A stretch of 64,000 nt of DNA from Ehretia macrophylla (lineage: Eukaryota > Streptophyta > Magnoliopsida > Boraginales > Ehretiaceae), in NCBI GenBank assembly GCA_037974665.1, contig CM075767.1:3629501-3693500 (forward strand), written 5' to 3'. Within the stretch, counting starts at the first letter, position 1. Each line of letters begins with the position of its first letter. The position numbers and the translations under genes were made by a program. Positions 32,164 to 44,900 of the stretch are shown here, piece by piece. The notes beneath the pieces are model-generated. The model had not been told where the DNA came from and ran no database searches. It saw nothing but the letters and a program-made list of their open reading frames with translations.

Positions 32164-33194
32164 GTGCATTGCATAGTGGTTGCCCAACCATAGTGTTAGG
32201 GGCGGATGTATTGAGTATCGGTTGGGCGGCAGCGGGCTTGCCAGTGGATTTTCGATCTCCATGCTCTAATCCCTCACTCGCCTGGTCTGGAGATTGTCGG
32301 GGGTGTTGGGTCATAGGATTATTGGGGTACATCCGGAGTACGCCCACTAGAGTGATTGGGGTTTATGCCGGCACATTGATCGAGGTTCGTGGATCGAGGT
32401 TCGTGATCGAAGATAAAGAGAATTTTGGAGTGTTGGGGTTAAGTGTATCGTATCCTTTCATATGTGTGATTACTTGCTATTTCAATTGTCCTTTACTTGT
32501 TTTTAATGCTTATTTGCTCTAACTGTTGCATTGCATGCCCCGGTAGACTATATCCCTCACTGGGCAATTGTGGTTGCTCATACCTCGCTAACATGTTTCA
32601 GGAGGTCCTGAGATTGAACCCCAGCCTGATTTAGTTGAGGGTGAGGAGCAGGAGGTGCATGCAGAACAGTTGCCTTAGTTGCTGTGTGATAATTGCTTGA
32701 GGTGGATGTGTTTCCTGTTGGTTATTTGAAGACTCTGTTTGTATTACTTATGTTCTATTTTGGAGCCTATGGGCTCATGTATATATTGTTTAGTTGTAAG
32801 TCTAAATGTAATGTATGATTTGTATCCGTGGCATGTAATAACTAATATTCTTACTTTTAGTTTGCTGCATACTTGTGTGTGGTTGCAGGGGTCGTAATGG
32901 TTGACTTTAATTTCTAAGTATGTTCAAATGCTATCATAGAGTGGTATGATAAGCGGTTTTTTTTAAGAAGTTAGTATTGTGGAATGCATGCTTGTATGTA
33001 TCTAAACTGTTTCTAATGCTTAAGGCTCGGATGACCTTGAAGCTAGGGGTTTAATTAGAATTGGAGTTCTACTTGGTTTTGTGACTTGACTGAATGTTTT
33101 CAGGTTTTCAGATTGTCCACAGTATAGAGGAGACTTTGTCCGTTTGTTGGGTCCGGACTTAACCTTTAGTGCAGGGTTAGGTCGCGGCATGACA
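32164..33194 (+). repeat. Probable 5' LTR and adjacent sequence of element T
   Basis: It ends GCGGCATGACA, followed six bases later by a primer-site-like sequence, so its right end is an LTR end. The left boundary is unclear because the LINE c fragment abuts it. A 17-bp direct repeat of GATCGAGGTTCGTG-type sequence lies near 32381. The first 184 bp (32164-32347) form an open frame on the minus strand continuous with LINE c ORF1; I do not recognise it. Confidence 0.5.
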
Positions 33195-33200
33195 TTTAGG

Positions 33201-33214
33201 TGGTATTAGAGCTT
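33201..33214 (+). other. Degenerate tRNA-iMet primer site of element T
   Basis: TGGTATTAGAGCTT matches TGGTATCAGAGC with a C-to-T change, a common decay of a methylated site. Confidence 0.65.
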
Positions 33215-33561
33215 ATAGAATGCTTGAACCGGGATATGTTTCTCGGTCTGTGGGTAGAGGTCTATTATGTGATTGTGGGATTGCGTGAATCAGTGACTCT
33301 TTGATTGGCTAAGTCAAAGATTGACTTGATAAAGAACATGCTAGCACGGAAATGGAAATGTGAAAGGTCTTTTAAGAGTTATTGAATAAAGTGAAGATTT
33401 AGAATGGAAAGTATGACTAAGTGTTTTATTTGTACCTTTTATGTATAAAATGCTTGTGTGATCTTATATGTAATTTCCGTGGACTTATTTGAACTTTTCC
33501 TTATTTGATTTACTTGCGAATTATATACCTATCATAAAACTTTGCATTCTAGTTATTTAGA

Positions 33562-36286
33562 ATGGGGTCCCGCCGTCAAACCAGAAATCAGAATGTCAGG
33601 GAAGAAGAAGTAGATCAACAGACTCTCAATGCGCAATTAACAGCTGCTATAGGCCATATTGCACAAGTACTGCAGAGGCAGAGAGGATTTGTGCCCGCAA
33701 GTAATCAGGGTCAGGGTCAAGGTGGAGCAGGGGGGGGGGGGGGGGGGGGGTAGTGGCTGAATAAAGTGGAGAAAATTCTTACTGGCCTCGAGTATACTGA
33801 CGCGAGGAGGGTTGCTTACGCTGAGTTTATGCTCGAGTGAGATGCGAAGTAGTGGTGGCATACCGTAAAGTCTAGATGGGAGGCTGAGGTAGTACCGCGG
33901 ACATGGGATGAGTTTGTTAGAGAGTTTCGGGAGAAATTCATTACTGAGACAGCTATTGAAAGACGAGAGCAAGAATTCATTAATTTGAAGCAGGGCAACA
34001 TGACAGTTGATCAGTATGATGCTGCTTTCACCCGCTTGTCCCGTTATGTGCTTGCCTTAGTACAGCCGGAGAGCAAGAGGATCCAGAAGTTTATTATGGG
34101 GCTGACGCCCGATATTTCGTTGAATCTGTCTACTCAAGATTACCCCACTTATGCAGCAATAGTCAGGATAGCTACCAGATACGAGAAACGCAAAGCAGAT
34201 TTGTTTGGGGAACCAAGTTAGCCTAGTAAACGACAACATCAGACTCATAGTCAGGGATTTTAGAGGCAGATGTTTCAGTTGGTCAGAATCAATGGCCAAG
34301 GCAGACTCAGAGTTACACCGGGCCTACTCAGACTAAGGTACGACCAGTTCAGAGTCAGAACTAGGGGCAGTCGCGTCCTACTGTAGCACGTTCTCAATAG
34401 GGTAGTTCAGCTACCTCTTCTTATAGAGCTCCTACGGGAGGCACTGCTGCAAGATGTCACCAGCAGTGCAGGTTCTGTCAGCATCAGGGCCATACTAAGG
34501 GGAACTGCTGGAGGAAATTGAACAGGTATATAGGTTGCAGGAGTGACCAGCATAGGGTTAAGGACTGCTTGAAATTCAAGAACACTATAGGTCAGACATC
34601 TGGTCAGGGTACTCAGACCAGGGCACCAGCTGCAGCATCAACTCCATGGGCGCAGGCCCGAGTATTTGCCTTAGATGTAGAGGAGCTTCCTGATACGATC
34701 GCAGTTGTTGAAGGTACTTTTCTTCTCAATAATAAAACAGTTACAATTTTAGTTGATTCCGGGGCTACACACTCATTTATCACACCTATGTACGCACAAT
34801 CTTCTGCATTGAAAATTGATAAATTGCCTTATAAGATTGAGGTAGGTTCACCTACGGGCACTAAAATTTTCACTGAATCTGTGTGTAAAGCTTGTGAATT
34901 GTGTATTGGGGGTCGAGTCCTTCCTATTGATTTGATTATCTTGCCTTTTAAGGACTTTGAAATAATTCTGGATATGGACTGGTTGGGTGAATATTATACT
35001 TATCTAGATTATAGAAGAAAATTTGTGAAGATAGAAATGCCTAATCAACTCGTGATTGAGATTGTTAGTAGTCGTAAGTCTATGAATACTAGTATAGTTT
35101 CTTCTATTAAGGCGACTAAAATGCTGAGTAAAGGTTGTGATGCTTATTTGGCCTATTTGATTAATCAACCTGCGGATAAGATAAAACTGAATAAGGTGCC
35201 AATTGTGGGTGAGTTTTTGGGGTTTTTTCCTGAGGAATTACCTGGTTTACCGCCAGATAGAGAGATAGAGTTTATGATTGACTTATTACCGGGGACTACA
35301 CCTATCTCTCGGACTCCGAATAGAATGGCTCCACCCGAATTGCAAGAATTAAAAGTTCAGTTGCAGGGTTTACTCGAGAATGGATTCATTCAGCCAAGTT
35401 CTTCGCCTTGGGGTGCACCTATTTTATTTGTTAAAAAGGACGGATCTCTTCATTTCTGTATTGATTATCGGGGTCTCAATCAGATAACTATTAAAAACAA
35501 ATATCAGTTGCCTCTAATTGAAGAGTTATTTGATCAATTGCAAGGTGCTAGGGTATTTTCTAAATTTGATCTGAGGCGGGTTTATTATCAGTTGAGGATC
35601 AAGAAAGATGATGTGCCTAAAACTGCTTTCAAAAATCGTTATGGCCATTATGAGTTTGTTGTTCTGCTGTTTGGCTTGACTAATGCTCCCGCCGCATTTA
35701 TGGACTTAATGCAAAAGGTATTCCATCCGTATCTAGACCAATTTGTGGTTATTTTTATTGACGATATTCTTGTATATTCTAAATCTGAGGCTGAACATGA
35801 ACAACATCTGAGGATTGTATTACAGACCCTTCAAGAGCATAAATTGTTTGCAAAACTCAGCAAATATGAGTTCTGGTTAAGGCAAGTTGCTTTTCTTGGT
35901 CATATTATCTCGCAAGATGGTATTTCTGTTGATCCAGTGAAGATTGAGGTTGTATTAGCCTAGAAACGGCCTGAGAAGGTTACAGAGATCTGTAGTTTTC
36001 TGGGTTTAGTAGGTTATTATAGAAGATTTGTCAAAGATTTCTCTAAAATTGCTGGACCTTTGACTCAGCTTACTCAGAAGAAAACTGTGTTTGATTGGAA
36101 TGAGAAATGCGAGACTAGCTTCTAGGAATTGAAGAAAATGTTAACCACAGCTCCTATTCTTGCTTTACCAGAGGGTACTGATAATTTGGTGATCTATAGT
36201 GATGCTTCTGAGGAGGGTTTGGGCTGTGTATTGATGTAGAATGGAAAAGTTATTGCATATGCCTCTAGGAAACTGAAACCCTATGA
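33562..36286 (+). pseudogene. pol: Gag-pol of Tekay-like Ty3/gypsy element T (truncated)
   Basis: It starts MGSRRQTRNQNVREEE. Gag shows WDEFVREFREKFIT and LKQGNMTVDQYDAAFTRLSR (33900-34050). The zinc knuckle [14 protein letters not shown] is near 34470, protease [11 protein letters not shown] near 34755, RT with [18 protein letters not shown] and [10 protein letters not shown] (35750), and the start of RNase H with IYSDASEEG (36195). Stops interrupt gag (after the poly-G run, and near 33838) and pol (35961, 36123, 36237). The element ends abruptly at 36286 in RNase H, where an Athila LTR fragment begins; integrase and 3' LTR are missing. The GHYEF and DDVPKTAF motifs fit the Tekay/Del group of chromoviruses. 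Confidence 0.85.
33730..33750 (+). repeat. Poly-G tract of 21 bases
   Basis: An uninterrupted run of 21 G in the gag region of element T shifts the reading frame. Length is uncertain because such runs are error-prone in sequencing. Confidence 0.7.
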
Positions 36287-36444
36287 ACTTGTATTTTGGA
36301 TCATTTTTTTGGGTCTGAACTTTCATTTCCCAGTATTTTTCCTACATTGCATTGAAAGTAACAAAATGTTGCAATTATTCCTTAGTTAAGATGCAAATAC
36401 AGTACAAATACCAAGGCTTGAGTGCTGTAAATACAGTCACATCA
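36287..36444 (-). repeat. 3' LTR stub of the Athila element
   Basis: It matches 54558-54713 of the 5' LTR, with TGATGTGAC at the inner end. Only the first 158 bp of the LTR remain; the rest is replaced by element T at the boundary. Confidence 0.85.
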
Positions 36445-38253
36445 ATATCCCCAAACCTAAACCTTATTTGCCCTCTAGCAAGACTGTCTTTAAAACATAT
36501 GTGAAAGTGAAATTTTGCAAAGATTTTTACAAGTCAAAATAGATGAAATAATCTATCCTATCTTTTTGTCAAACATCTTAAACCTATTCAACAGTTAATG
36601 ATAAACATTATAAGAGAACCTTTTACACAGTTTTCTCAAATGGGTACTCTTATTGGAAATGGACTATTGATAGCTTTGGAGTATATATTTACAAGTAAAC
36701 TAAGCAGATTAAGTTCGAACAATTCCCAACTTTCAAGACTTTGTAAACTGATTGGACTTTGATATTCTTGCCTTATTTGTAATCAAACTCTTGATCATGC
36801 CTTAACCTTTTAACATTTGCCAGAAATATAAAAGTACAATTTACAATATCTCTATATAGTGTTTAGTTTCCTTTGCTTTCTAGATATCCCATATAGTGGG
36901 CTTTAAGGCCAACAATCTCCCGCCATTATGACTGAGGTTGCCATGTTTTAAAGGAACCCCTACGTGCCTTAATCACCCAAGATATCCAGGCTCAAAACCT
37001 TACACTATAGCACATATCCCAAATTACAAGTCTAGGATAGTGGTGCTTAGAGATTTACAACATATTTACACCAAAAATTTATTCAACAATAAAAATATGT
37101 ACAACTCGTTTTCCTTTTTCTATTTTTTTCTTGTTTTCTTTCTTTTTCTTTTTCTTTTTTTTTTTTCAGAGTGTACATACAGGCATAGTAACATAACATA
37201 TTGTACAGACATGGCATAAGGGTTCAACTTTCAATCACAAGGAGTTCTCATAACAAACGGTAATCATATCGCAGTCCTTTCATAATCACATAGCTATCAA
37301 TTGAAGAAAAGAAGAACAACTAGGTTTACTCATGAATACAGTACCCCAAAGTTTTTCTTACAGAGTTTCCTAAGAATTTTTCATAGTACATAGCTAACAA
37401 AACAGGTTCTCAAATAATCTAAATCATCTTTTTTTAAACAAGTAAGGTAGCAAACTACTCTTCTCATGAACAAAAATGGTGTATTTCTTGCATATTTTGA
37501 AAAAGTTTTTCGTGAAATGTATACATCCCCACATCGAAACTTTGCTTGCCCTCTAGCAAATAGCAATGTAAGACAGTGAAAGTGTAATATGCAAGTGATA
37601 ACATAATGACAAATGCTACATCCCCAAACCTATGGTTTGCTTACTCTACAGCACAAGTTGATCAGGAATAAAGGGAAATATAGTAGGGAAAGATATCACC
37701 TGATGTGAAGGATTTCTATGCTGATGTCAAAGCTTTTCTACTAACTTTTGCCAAAAGATGTATCATTCTGCAATTAAAGATTAGTAGACAAAGCATTTTA
37801 TAGATTATCATCAACACAACAAAAATAATAGTTAATCTATACAAAATAGTATAAGGAAGGGGGTCAAAAAGAATTACGGCCAAGGAATAAAACTAAGACA
37901 TAAAGCAAATAAATAAACTACCCAGACCATTTAGACTCTTTTCTGGGGTTCTAGAGTTGATACTCCTACAAAGACTAGCTCTTCCAGAGGTTTCTGTACT
38001 CATGACATCTAGTGCTTTCCTTCAGCACACTTAAGACCAAAGCCAGTTCCACAGGATCAATGTATATTACAGTGGGGTATTACGTCACAGACGTTACGTC
38101 TAGTGTATGCTCACACTCCTAACTACCTTATCAAGTAATACCCAACAGACCCAAACTACATTAAGCTGGTGGAGTAGCTCACACTATAAGACAGAGTTAC
38201 ACAATTAAGCTAACCGCACACAAAAATGTACAGTGACCACTAGTATAACAATA
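36445..38253 (-). other. 3' non-coding region and polypurine tract of the Athila element
   Basis: Directly beside the LTR stub the minus strand reads GGTTTAGGTTTGGGGATAT, a plausible polypurine tract. A similar TTGGGGATG phrase recurs near 37620. Athila elements commonly have a long, sometimes envelope-like region here; I see no envelope motif, only AT-rich sequence and short ORFs without features. Confidence 0.5.
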
Positions 38254-39288
38254 CTGGTACCTCTATTTTTTTTTGTTAATTCAGTGTTTATTGAATCCAA
38301 AAAAAGGTAGTACATGGTACAATCAGAAACAAGATGACCATAGGCCAATTCAAAGAAAAGAAAAAGCAGACAATATCATCAGATAACAAAATTGATCAAA
38401 ACAAACAAAGAAACTGAGAATGATCAACTAATAATCGATCCAATCAGGAGGTTCTCTGTCAGAATAATCCTCAAAACCATGAGATTGGTCTATTTGACGA
38501 GCGGGGCTGGAGAAGGACTGGAGAATATCCTTGCGTGCTTTGTCACGCACTTTGGTATCGATCTTGCTTTTAGCACGATTATTGAAATTATCAGAAGACT
38601 TTCTTCCTCTTTGAGTGAAAATAGCTTGAGCATTTCTATAAGCTTTCTGAGGATACTTTGGATCTTTCCTTGTATGTTCCACATTTTTACCAGGAGCAGG
38701 GGCAGTTGCATTTTTATTTGCAACATTTTGTTGACTTGTTGAGGCAGCACCAGGCTCATTAGGCTTCACAGTATCAATCTCAGGGTTAGCTGAGAAAACA
38801 TCAAACCTATTTTTTGTAGAAGCATTTGTTGTCAAAGAAGTCTTGATATTGTTCTTCGAAACATTTCCAGCAGTCTTCCACTCATTTTCTTTGACGGGAT
38901 GGGTAATATTCACAACTGGAACAGGTAATGTTTCCTTAGGGATGGCAGTACAGGTCACTTCATTATGACCAAAAACTTTGCAATGGGAGCATTTCTTCGG
39001 TTTCCAAGTGTACTCGATTTGAACTTTAGCCTTAGTCCCATCAAGAAGCTCCACAAGAGTTGAGTTCGGAAAATCTTTTTCAGCATTCATTTCGACACAA
39101 ACTCGAGCATACCCAAGGTGCCTACGAGAAGCAGTAAGGGAATCCATTTGAAGTGGAAACCCAATGGTGCTGGCTACATAACTTAGACCCTCTTGATGCC
39201 ATAGGTCCAAAGGAACGTCAATAAGTTTGAGCTAGATAGGGACCCGATTGCATTTTAGATTAATCAGTTGAGTACCTGGTACCTCTAT
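38254..39288 (-). mobile_element. LINE e: ORF1-only (half) LINE, 5'-truncated
   Basis: The body is 38267-39275. An exact 13-bp target-site duplication, CTGGTACCTCTAT, lies at 38254-38266 and 39276-39288. The 3' end has the same AACACTGAATTAACA plus A-tail as other LINEs here (polyT on the plus strand at 38267). The coding part is ORF1 followed at once by 3' UTR; no ORF2 sequence is present. Confidence 0.88.
38428..39275 (-). pseudogene. ORF1 fragment of LINE e
   Basis: It starts within a DUF4283-type domain (LKLIDVPLDLWHQEGLSYV, one stop near 39231), then the CCHC knuckle CSHCKVFGHNEVTC after EYTWKPKK, a Lys/Asn/Ser-rich basic segment and an acidic end EDYSDREPPDWIDY. From 39210 to the stop the frame is open for 260 codons. 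This ORF1 is divergent from those of LINEs b, c and d. It likely bound LINE RNA. Confidence 0.8.
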
Positions 39289-39478
39289 GAATGTTCCTCA
39301 GGGTTAAAACCGAAACTACCTAAGGCTGGAGAAAGATTCAAAAAGCACATGTAAACGACAGAAATTAAATAAATATTTACACAAAAGAGTACTAAGTTGC
39401 CTCCTAGTAGCGCTAAGTTTAACATCTTTAGCCAGACGGTTGTGCTGAGTTTAATGCCACAGCTTGGCAAATTCCCTT

Positions 39479-41843
39479 TTATGGAATGCCTGCAAGGTCT
39501 TGAAGTTCTACAGTTTCAACTTCATGAGGGACCACATTAGGATCTAAAGCATGCTTCAGTCTTTGTCCATTGACTGTGAGAATACGCCCATCTATGGGAT
39601 GCTTAATCAAGATAACTCCAAAGGGATATGCTTTAATCACCTCATAAGGAACATCCCACTTTGTTCTTAATTTGCCTAGAAAGAACCTTAGTCTAGAATT
39701 AAACAACCAAACTTTATCAGAAGGAGATAAAGTCTTTCTTAGAATAGATCTATCATAAATCCTCTTCATTCTCTCTTTGTAGAATTTGGCATTCTCATAA
39801 GCTTCGAAACGAAGCTCTTGCAGTTCACTCAACGCTAATTTCCTATCTTCACCTTCCTGTTGCAAGTCAAAGTTCAAGGCCAAGTTCAAGGCCTTAATAG
39901 CCCAATAGGCTTTATGCTCTAGTTCAACAAGAAGGTGGCAAGCTTTACTGTATACCAGTCCATAAGGGGACATGCCGATGGGAGTTTTGAAAGTAGTACG
40001 GTAGGCCCATAATGCGTCATGCAAATGACTTGACCAATCTTTGCGATCAGGCGTGGTGGACTGAGTATTTTCTTAATAAGGCTTCGAGTGTCCTGTGACG
40101 GAAATGCTGTCCTCCGTCACTTATAAGTACACGTGGCACCCCGAATCGAGAAAAGATGTTCTCTTTAATAAACTTGACCACGACTTTGTGGTCATTGTTT
40201 CGGGTTGCCACTGCTTCTACCCACTTGGACACATAGTCCACACCAACAAGAATGTAAGTATAACTTAAGGAAGGAGGAAAGGGACCCATGAAGTCTACCC
40301 TACACATCGAAAATTTCACAAATGAGGATGGGTGTAAGGGGCATCATGTCCCTTTTTGAGATGGAGCCAACTTGTTGACATTGTGGGCAATTTTTGCACA
40401 CTTGCTGGGTATCCTTGAAAAGAGTGGGCCAGAAAAACCCACATTGAAGGACTTTGGCAGCTGTCATTTTTCCTCCGAAATGTCCACCACATGCTACAGA
40501 GTGGCAAAACTAGGGAATGCTATCAGTTTCATCCTCAAGAATACATCGCCTAATGACCTGATCGACACAAATCTTGAAAAGATAGGGATCTTCCCTGATA
40601 AAGTACTTGACTTGTGCCATGAATCGTTCCCTTTCACGTTTACCCCAGTGAGTTGGAAGCTCTTGGGTAGCCAGATAGTTGACATAGTGGGTAAACCATG
40701 GGGTCTTATATGAGATAGCAAAAAGTTGCTCGTCATGGAACATATCTTTGAAAGGCAGAGTATCAATAGGAGAATCAAGTACCAAACGTGATAGATGATT
40801 GGCAACAGAGTTCTTGCTTCCTTTCTTGTCCTTGATCTCAAGGTCGAACTCTTGAAGGAGTAATAGCCAACAGATTAAATGGGGCTTTGTATATTTTTTA
40901 GTCAGTAAATACCGCAAAGCCGCGTGGTCCGTGTAGACTATTACTTTAGATCCTAGGATGTAAGATTTGAACTTTTATAAATTTTTGCTAGCATAATAAA
41001 TCACAGTAGGAAACTTGTCCTTTCGCTGTCCCAATACAGCTCCCACTGCATAGTCTGATGCATCTCACATTATCCTAAAGGGGAGACTGTAGTCAGGAGG
41101 TTGGATGATTGGAGCAGAGGATAGCAAGGATTTGAGCTTCTCAAAAGCTTCCAAGCACTTGTCATCAAAGTTGAATTCGGTATCGTGTGCTAAGAGACTA
41201 GAGAGAGGTCGGGCTATATGGCTGAAGTCCTTGATGAAACGCCGATAGAAACCGGCATGACCAAGGAAGGATCTGATATCACACACCGTCTTGGGTGCAG
41301 GCAGGTTTTCTATTAGCTCGACTTTGGCTGGGTCCACATGGATTCCATCTTGTGTAACAACATGACCCAGAACCATACCTTTCTTAACCATAAAATGGCT
41401 ATTTTCCCAACTTAGAGCCAGGTTCATTTAACACATCGGTCTAGCACTTGTGAAAGGTGTGTAAGGCACTCATCAAAGGTAGCTCCGAATACTGAGAAGA
41501 GAGCCATCATACATCTTTGAAACGTTGCAGGGGCGTTGCAAAGACCGAAAGGCATGCGCCTGAATGCAAAGGTCCCATAGGGACATGTGACAGTAGTCTT
41601 TTCCTGATCTTCAGGAAAGACTGGGATTTGGTTGTCTCCCGAATACCCGTCCAAAAAGCAGTAGTAGCCTTGTCCGGCTACTCTATCTAGGACTTGGTCA
41701 AGGAAGGGTAAAGGGAAGTGGTCTTTCCTTGTCTTGGAGTTGAGCTTCCTGTAATCGATGCATAAACGCCACCCTATTGTGGTGCGTGTAGAAATGAGCT
41801 CACCTTTGTCATTTAGAACCACTTTAATCCCAGATTTCTTCAG
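39479..41843 (-). pseudogene. pol: Athila pol, downstream part: RT end, RNase H, integrase
   Basis: This is the downstream half of pol, cut at its upstream side by LINE d. RT motifs: WRLCIDYRKLN, YYCFLDGYSGDNQIP, PYGTFAFRRMPFGLCNAPA (41530-41780). The segment with the catalytic DD box is missing: MMALFS joins directly to VFGATFDECL (about 41490). RT connection and RNase H follow ([29 protein letters not shown], about 40795). Integrase core shows VDFMGPFPP and LISDGGQHF (40080-40300). The segment carrying the third catalytic residue is deleted between 40047 and 40045. C-terminal [18 protein letters not shown] is near 39650. Several stops and frameshifts interrupt it. Confidence 0.85.
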
Positions 41844-41995
41844 TACTACTTGTACCGAACTTTTTTTTTTTTTGTTAATTCAGTGTGATTTTATTAAAAA
41901 AGAAGAACAGTACAACAAAAGTACATCAAACCAAAGTGGAAAAACAAAAGAAACAAAAGGAAAAACAATCAAAATTTCCAAGAATATTTCTTGGA

Positions 41996-44900
41996 TCACA
42001 AAGAGATGAAAAACAAAAACAGAGAATAAATAAAATTAAACTCCCCAACTGTTCTATTGTTTAGAGTTGAGTTGTTGAAACGACGACCGAGAAAGATCTT
42101 TGAAGTAACCTCATATCGAATAGTGTTCAATAATTGTTCTTCAGTAAGAGCTTCATTGTTGAAAATTCTACGGTTACGTTCCAACCAAATGTTGTAGATG
42201 GTTGCACAAAGGTAAGTTCGAAAAATATGGGTTTTAAGATCCCCACTTTTGTGTTGAATAGAGGTAGCAATTCCCATGATGCTTGGCAATGAAGATATAG
42301 AGTGATCAATAGAGAGTGCAGTTAATCCCTGTTTCCAGATTCTCTTTGTGAATGAACATTCGAAGAAAAGATGCTCATTTGTTTCACACACCAAGTAGCA
42401 GAAGATGCAGTTTGAATTGTCTTGAATCCCCCAAGAAACAAGCCTTTGGCGAGTAGCAAGTTTGTTCTGGAACGCAAGCCAAGTGATGAAGCTGTGTTTT
42501 GGAATACAATTAGGAAACCAAACAAGTTTGAACCATTGAATTTTTTGCCCACATTTTCTAATTGCATTCCAAGTGTCCTTGAAAGAAAAAATACCATTTC
42601 TACAGTGTGCCCAATTAAAAGAATCCGAAATATTGGAAGCCAAATCAATAAGATTGCAGGGGTTGAGATCGACAAGAGAAGGTGGATGATGAGGCCAGAT
42701 CCAATTATTATCATGAATGACATTAGAAACACGAGCATTGATGGAAGGAAAACTAACATCAACATTGAATTCACGTAACAAGTTACCTGAAGGGGGCCAA
42801 TTATCGTGCCAGAAATGTGTCAAATTTCTGTTACCAATAAGATGAGTAATGGAATTTTTTGCCAAGTTCCTGATATAAAGCATTTTTCTCCACGTCCAAC
42901 AAATATCCTGCGGAATAGTGAGTGTCCAAATACATTTATCTTTGATATGGTTTGACCATACCCATGAGGCCCAGAGAGTATCCCGTGTTGAGTAAAACCT
43001 CCAAAAAAGCTTAAGGAGAGTAGTTTTATTGGCTTCCTCAATACTACGGATTCCAAGTCCACCTTCATCAATTGGTTTGCAAATAAGATCCCAAGCAATT
43101 TTAGGACCACTATCCCTCCAAAGAAAAGCTTTGAACATTCTTTCCATATCCAAAATGACACCTTTAGGAATAAAAAGTGTACTAATCTAGTGAGAGTACA
43201 TACTGGACAAGATTGATTTGATCAGTTGGAGCCTGCCTGCAAAAGAAAGCCATCTATTCGCCCAATGATTAATACGTTTAAAGATTTTGTCGAGAAGCAT
43301 TTGGCAGTCACTTTTACGGAGTCTACCAAAAATAAGAGGAACCCCCAAATAACGAACAGGCAATTCACCCTCTTCGAAACCAAGAATGCCATTAATAAGA
43401 TTAATGGTATCAGGAGTGCAGCTACCATAGAAAATCTGACTCTTGTCAGGATTATACCTTAACCCAGAAACTGTATGAAAATTATCAAGTGTCCGAATAA
43501 TGCTTCTAACAGAAAGTTCATCCGCTTTGCAAAAGATAAGAAGGTCATCATCAAAGAAAAGATGATTCAGCTTGAGCTTAGCACATCTTGGATGAAAATG
43601 AAAATCTCTAGTACAATGGAGCTGATTAAACATACCGGTAAGAATCTCCATAGCAATAACAAAGAGGTAAGGTAAGAGGGGGTCACCTTGCCGAACACCC
43701 TTTGTACTTGGAAAATAGCCTCCAAGACTCCCGTTGATGGAAATAGAGAATCTAGTTGTTGTGATACACTGTCGGACCCAACCAATAAAGATATCAGGAA
43801 ATCCGAATGCCTTGAGAGAAAGGATGATGAAGTCCCAATTGACAGAATCAAATGCTTTCATAATATCCACTTTCATAGTGCAACGAGGAGTGAGATTCTT
43901 CCTGGAGTAATTCCGCACAATGTCTTGTGCAATGAGAATATTCTCAGAAATTGATCTGTTTTCTACAAAAGCAGATTGGTTGTGGGAAATGATGTGTGGA
44001 AGGCAACTCTTCATACGGTTGGCAATGATCTTAGAGATACATTTATAAATAGTATTACAACATGAAATTGGCCTAAAATCTTTGACCATCAAAGGAGAAT
44101 CAACTTAGGAATTAGTGCAATAATAGTAGAATTGATTTCCTTCAAAATAGAAGAAGAGCTAAAGAAAGAGAGAATAGCCTCAATAACATCATTACCCACA
44201 ATGTTCCAGGCAATTTTATAGAAATGAGCAGTGAACCCATCAGGACCAAGACTCTTGTTGCTGTTGAGAGAGAACATAACTTGCTTAATTTCATCAGCAG
44301 TGACTGGAACAGTTAACATGTTAGCAGCCTCCAAAGGAATAGAATTAGAGACATAAGGCTGAATGTTCTCCATAGAAATAGCACCCCAATTCTGAACAGG
44401 ACCAAGAAGATTAGTATAGAAATTAAGAATTTCACCACGCACCTCAGAATCATTCATGGTATCTCTGCCATCAGTGCATGTGAGCTTGGTGGTAAGGTTA
44501 TGAGCCTGTCTTCCACGAATAACCTTGTGGGAGAAGCTTGTGTTAGAGTCACCCTCACGAAGCCATTGAATTCTTGACTTTTGTTTGAGAATCTCATCTT
44601 GAGCTTTTGAAAGTGATTCAACTTCATGCAGGAGATTCTTTTCACGAGTGATAAGGTGCTCATCAAAATTGCCACCAAGGATAGAATGTTGAATAGAATT
44701 GATTTCCTCTTGAAGGCTTTGAACTCTAGTTGGAATATTAGAGAAGTGTGAGACATTAAAAGCCTTGAGAGCGCGCTTCAAAGCTTTCTGTTTCTGCACA
44801 AGCCGGAACATAGGAGAACTTGCAACATAAAAATTACAGTTATGCTCTACAACACCAAGGAAAAGATCATGAGAAGTCCAAGCATTGAAGAAATTGAAAG

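Noticed and set aside
36445..39470. Envelope-like gene in the Athila 3' region
   Set aside because: The only substantial frame (38428-39275) is LINE ORF1; no signal peptide, transmembrane segment or envelope-like motif is seen.
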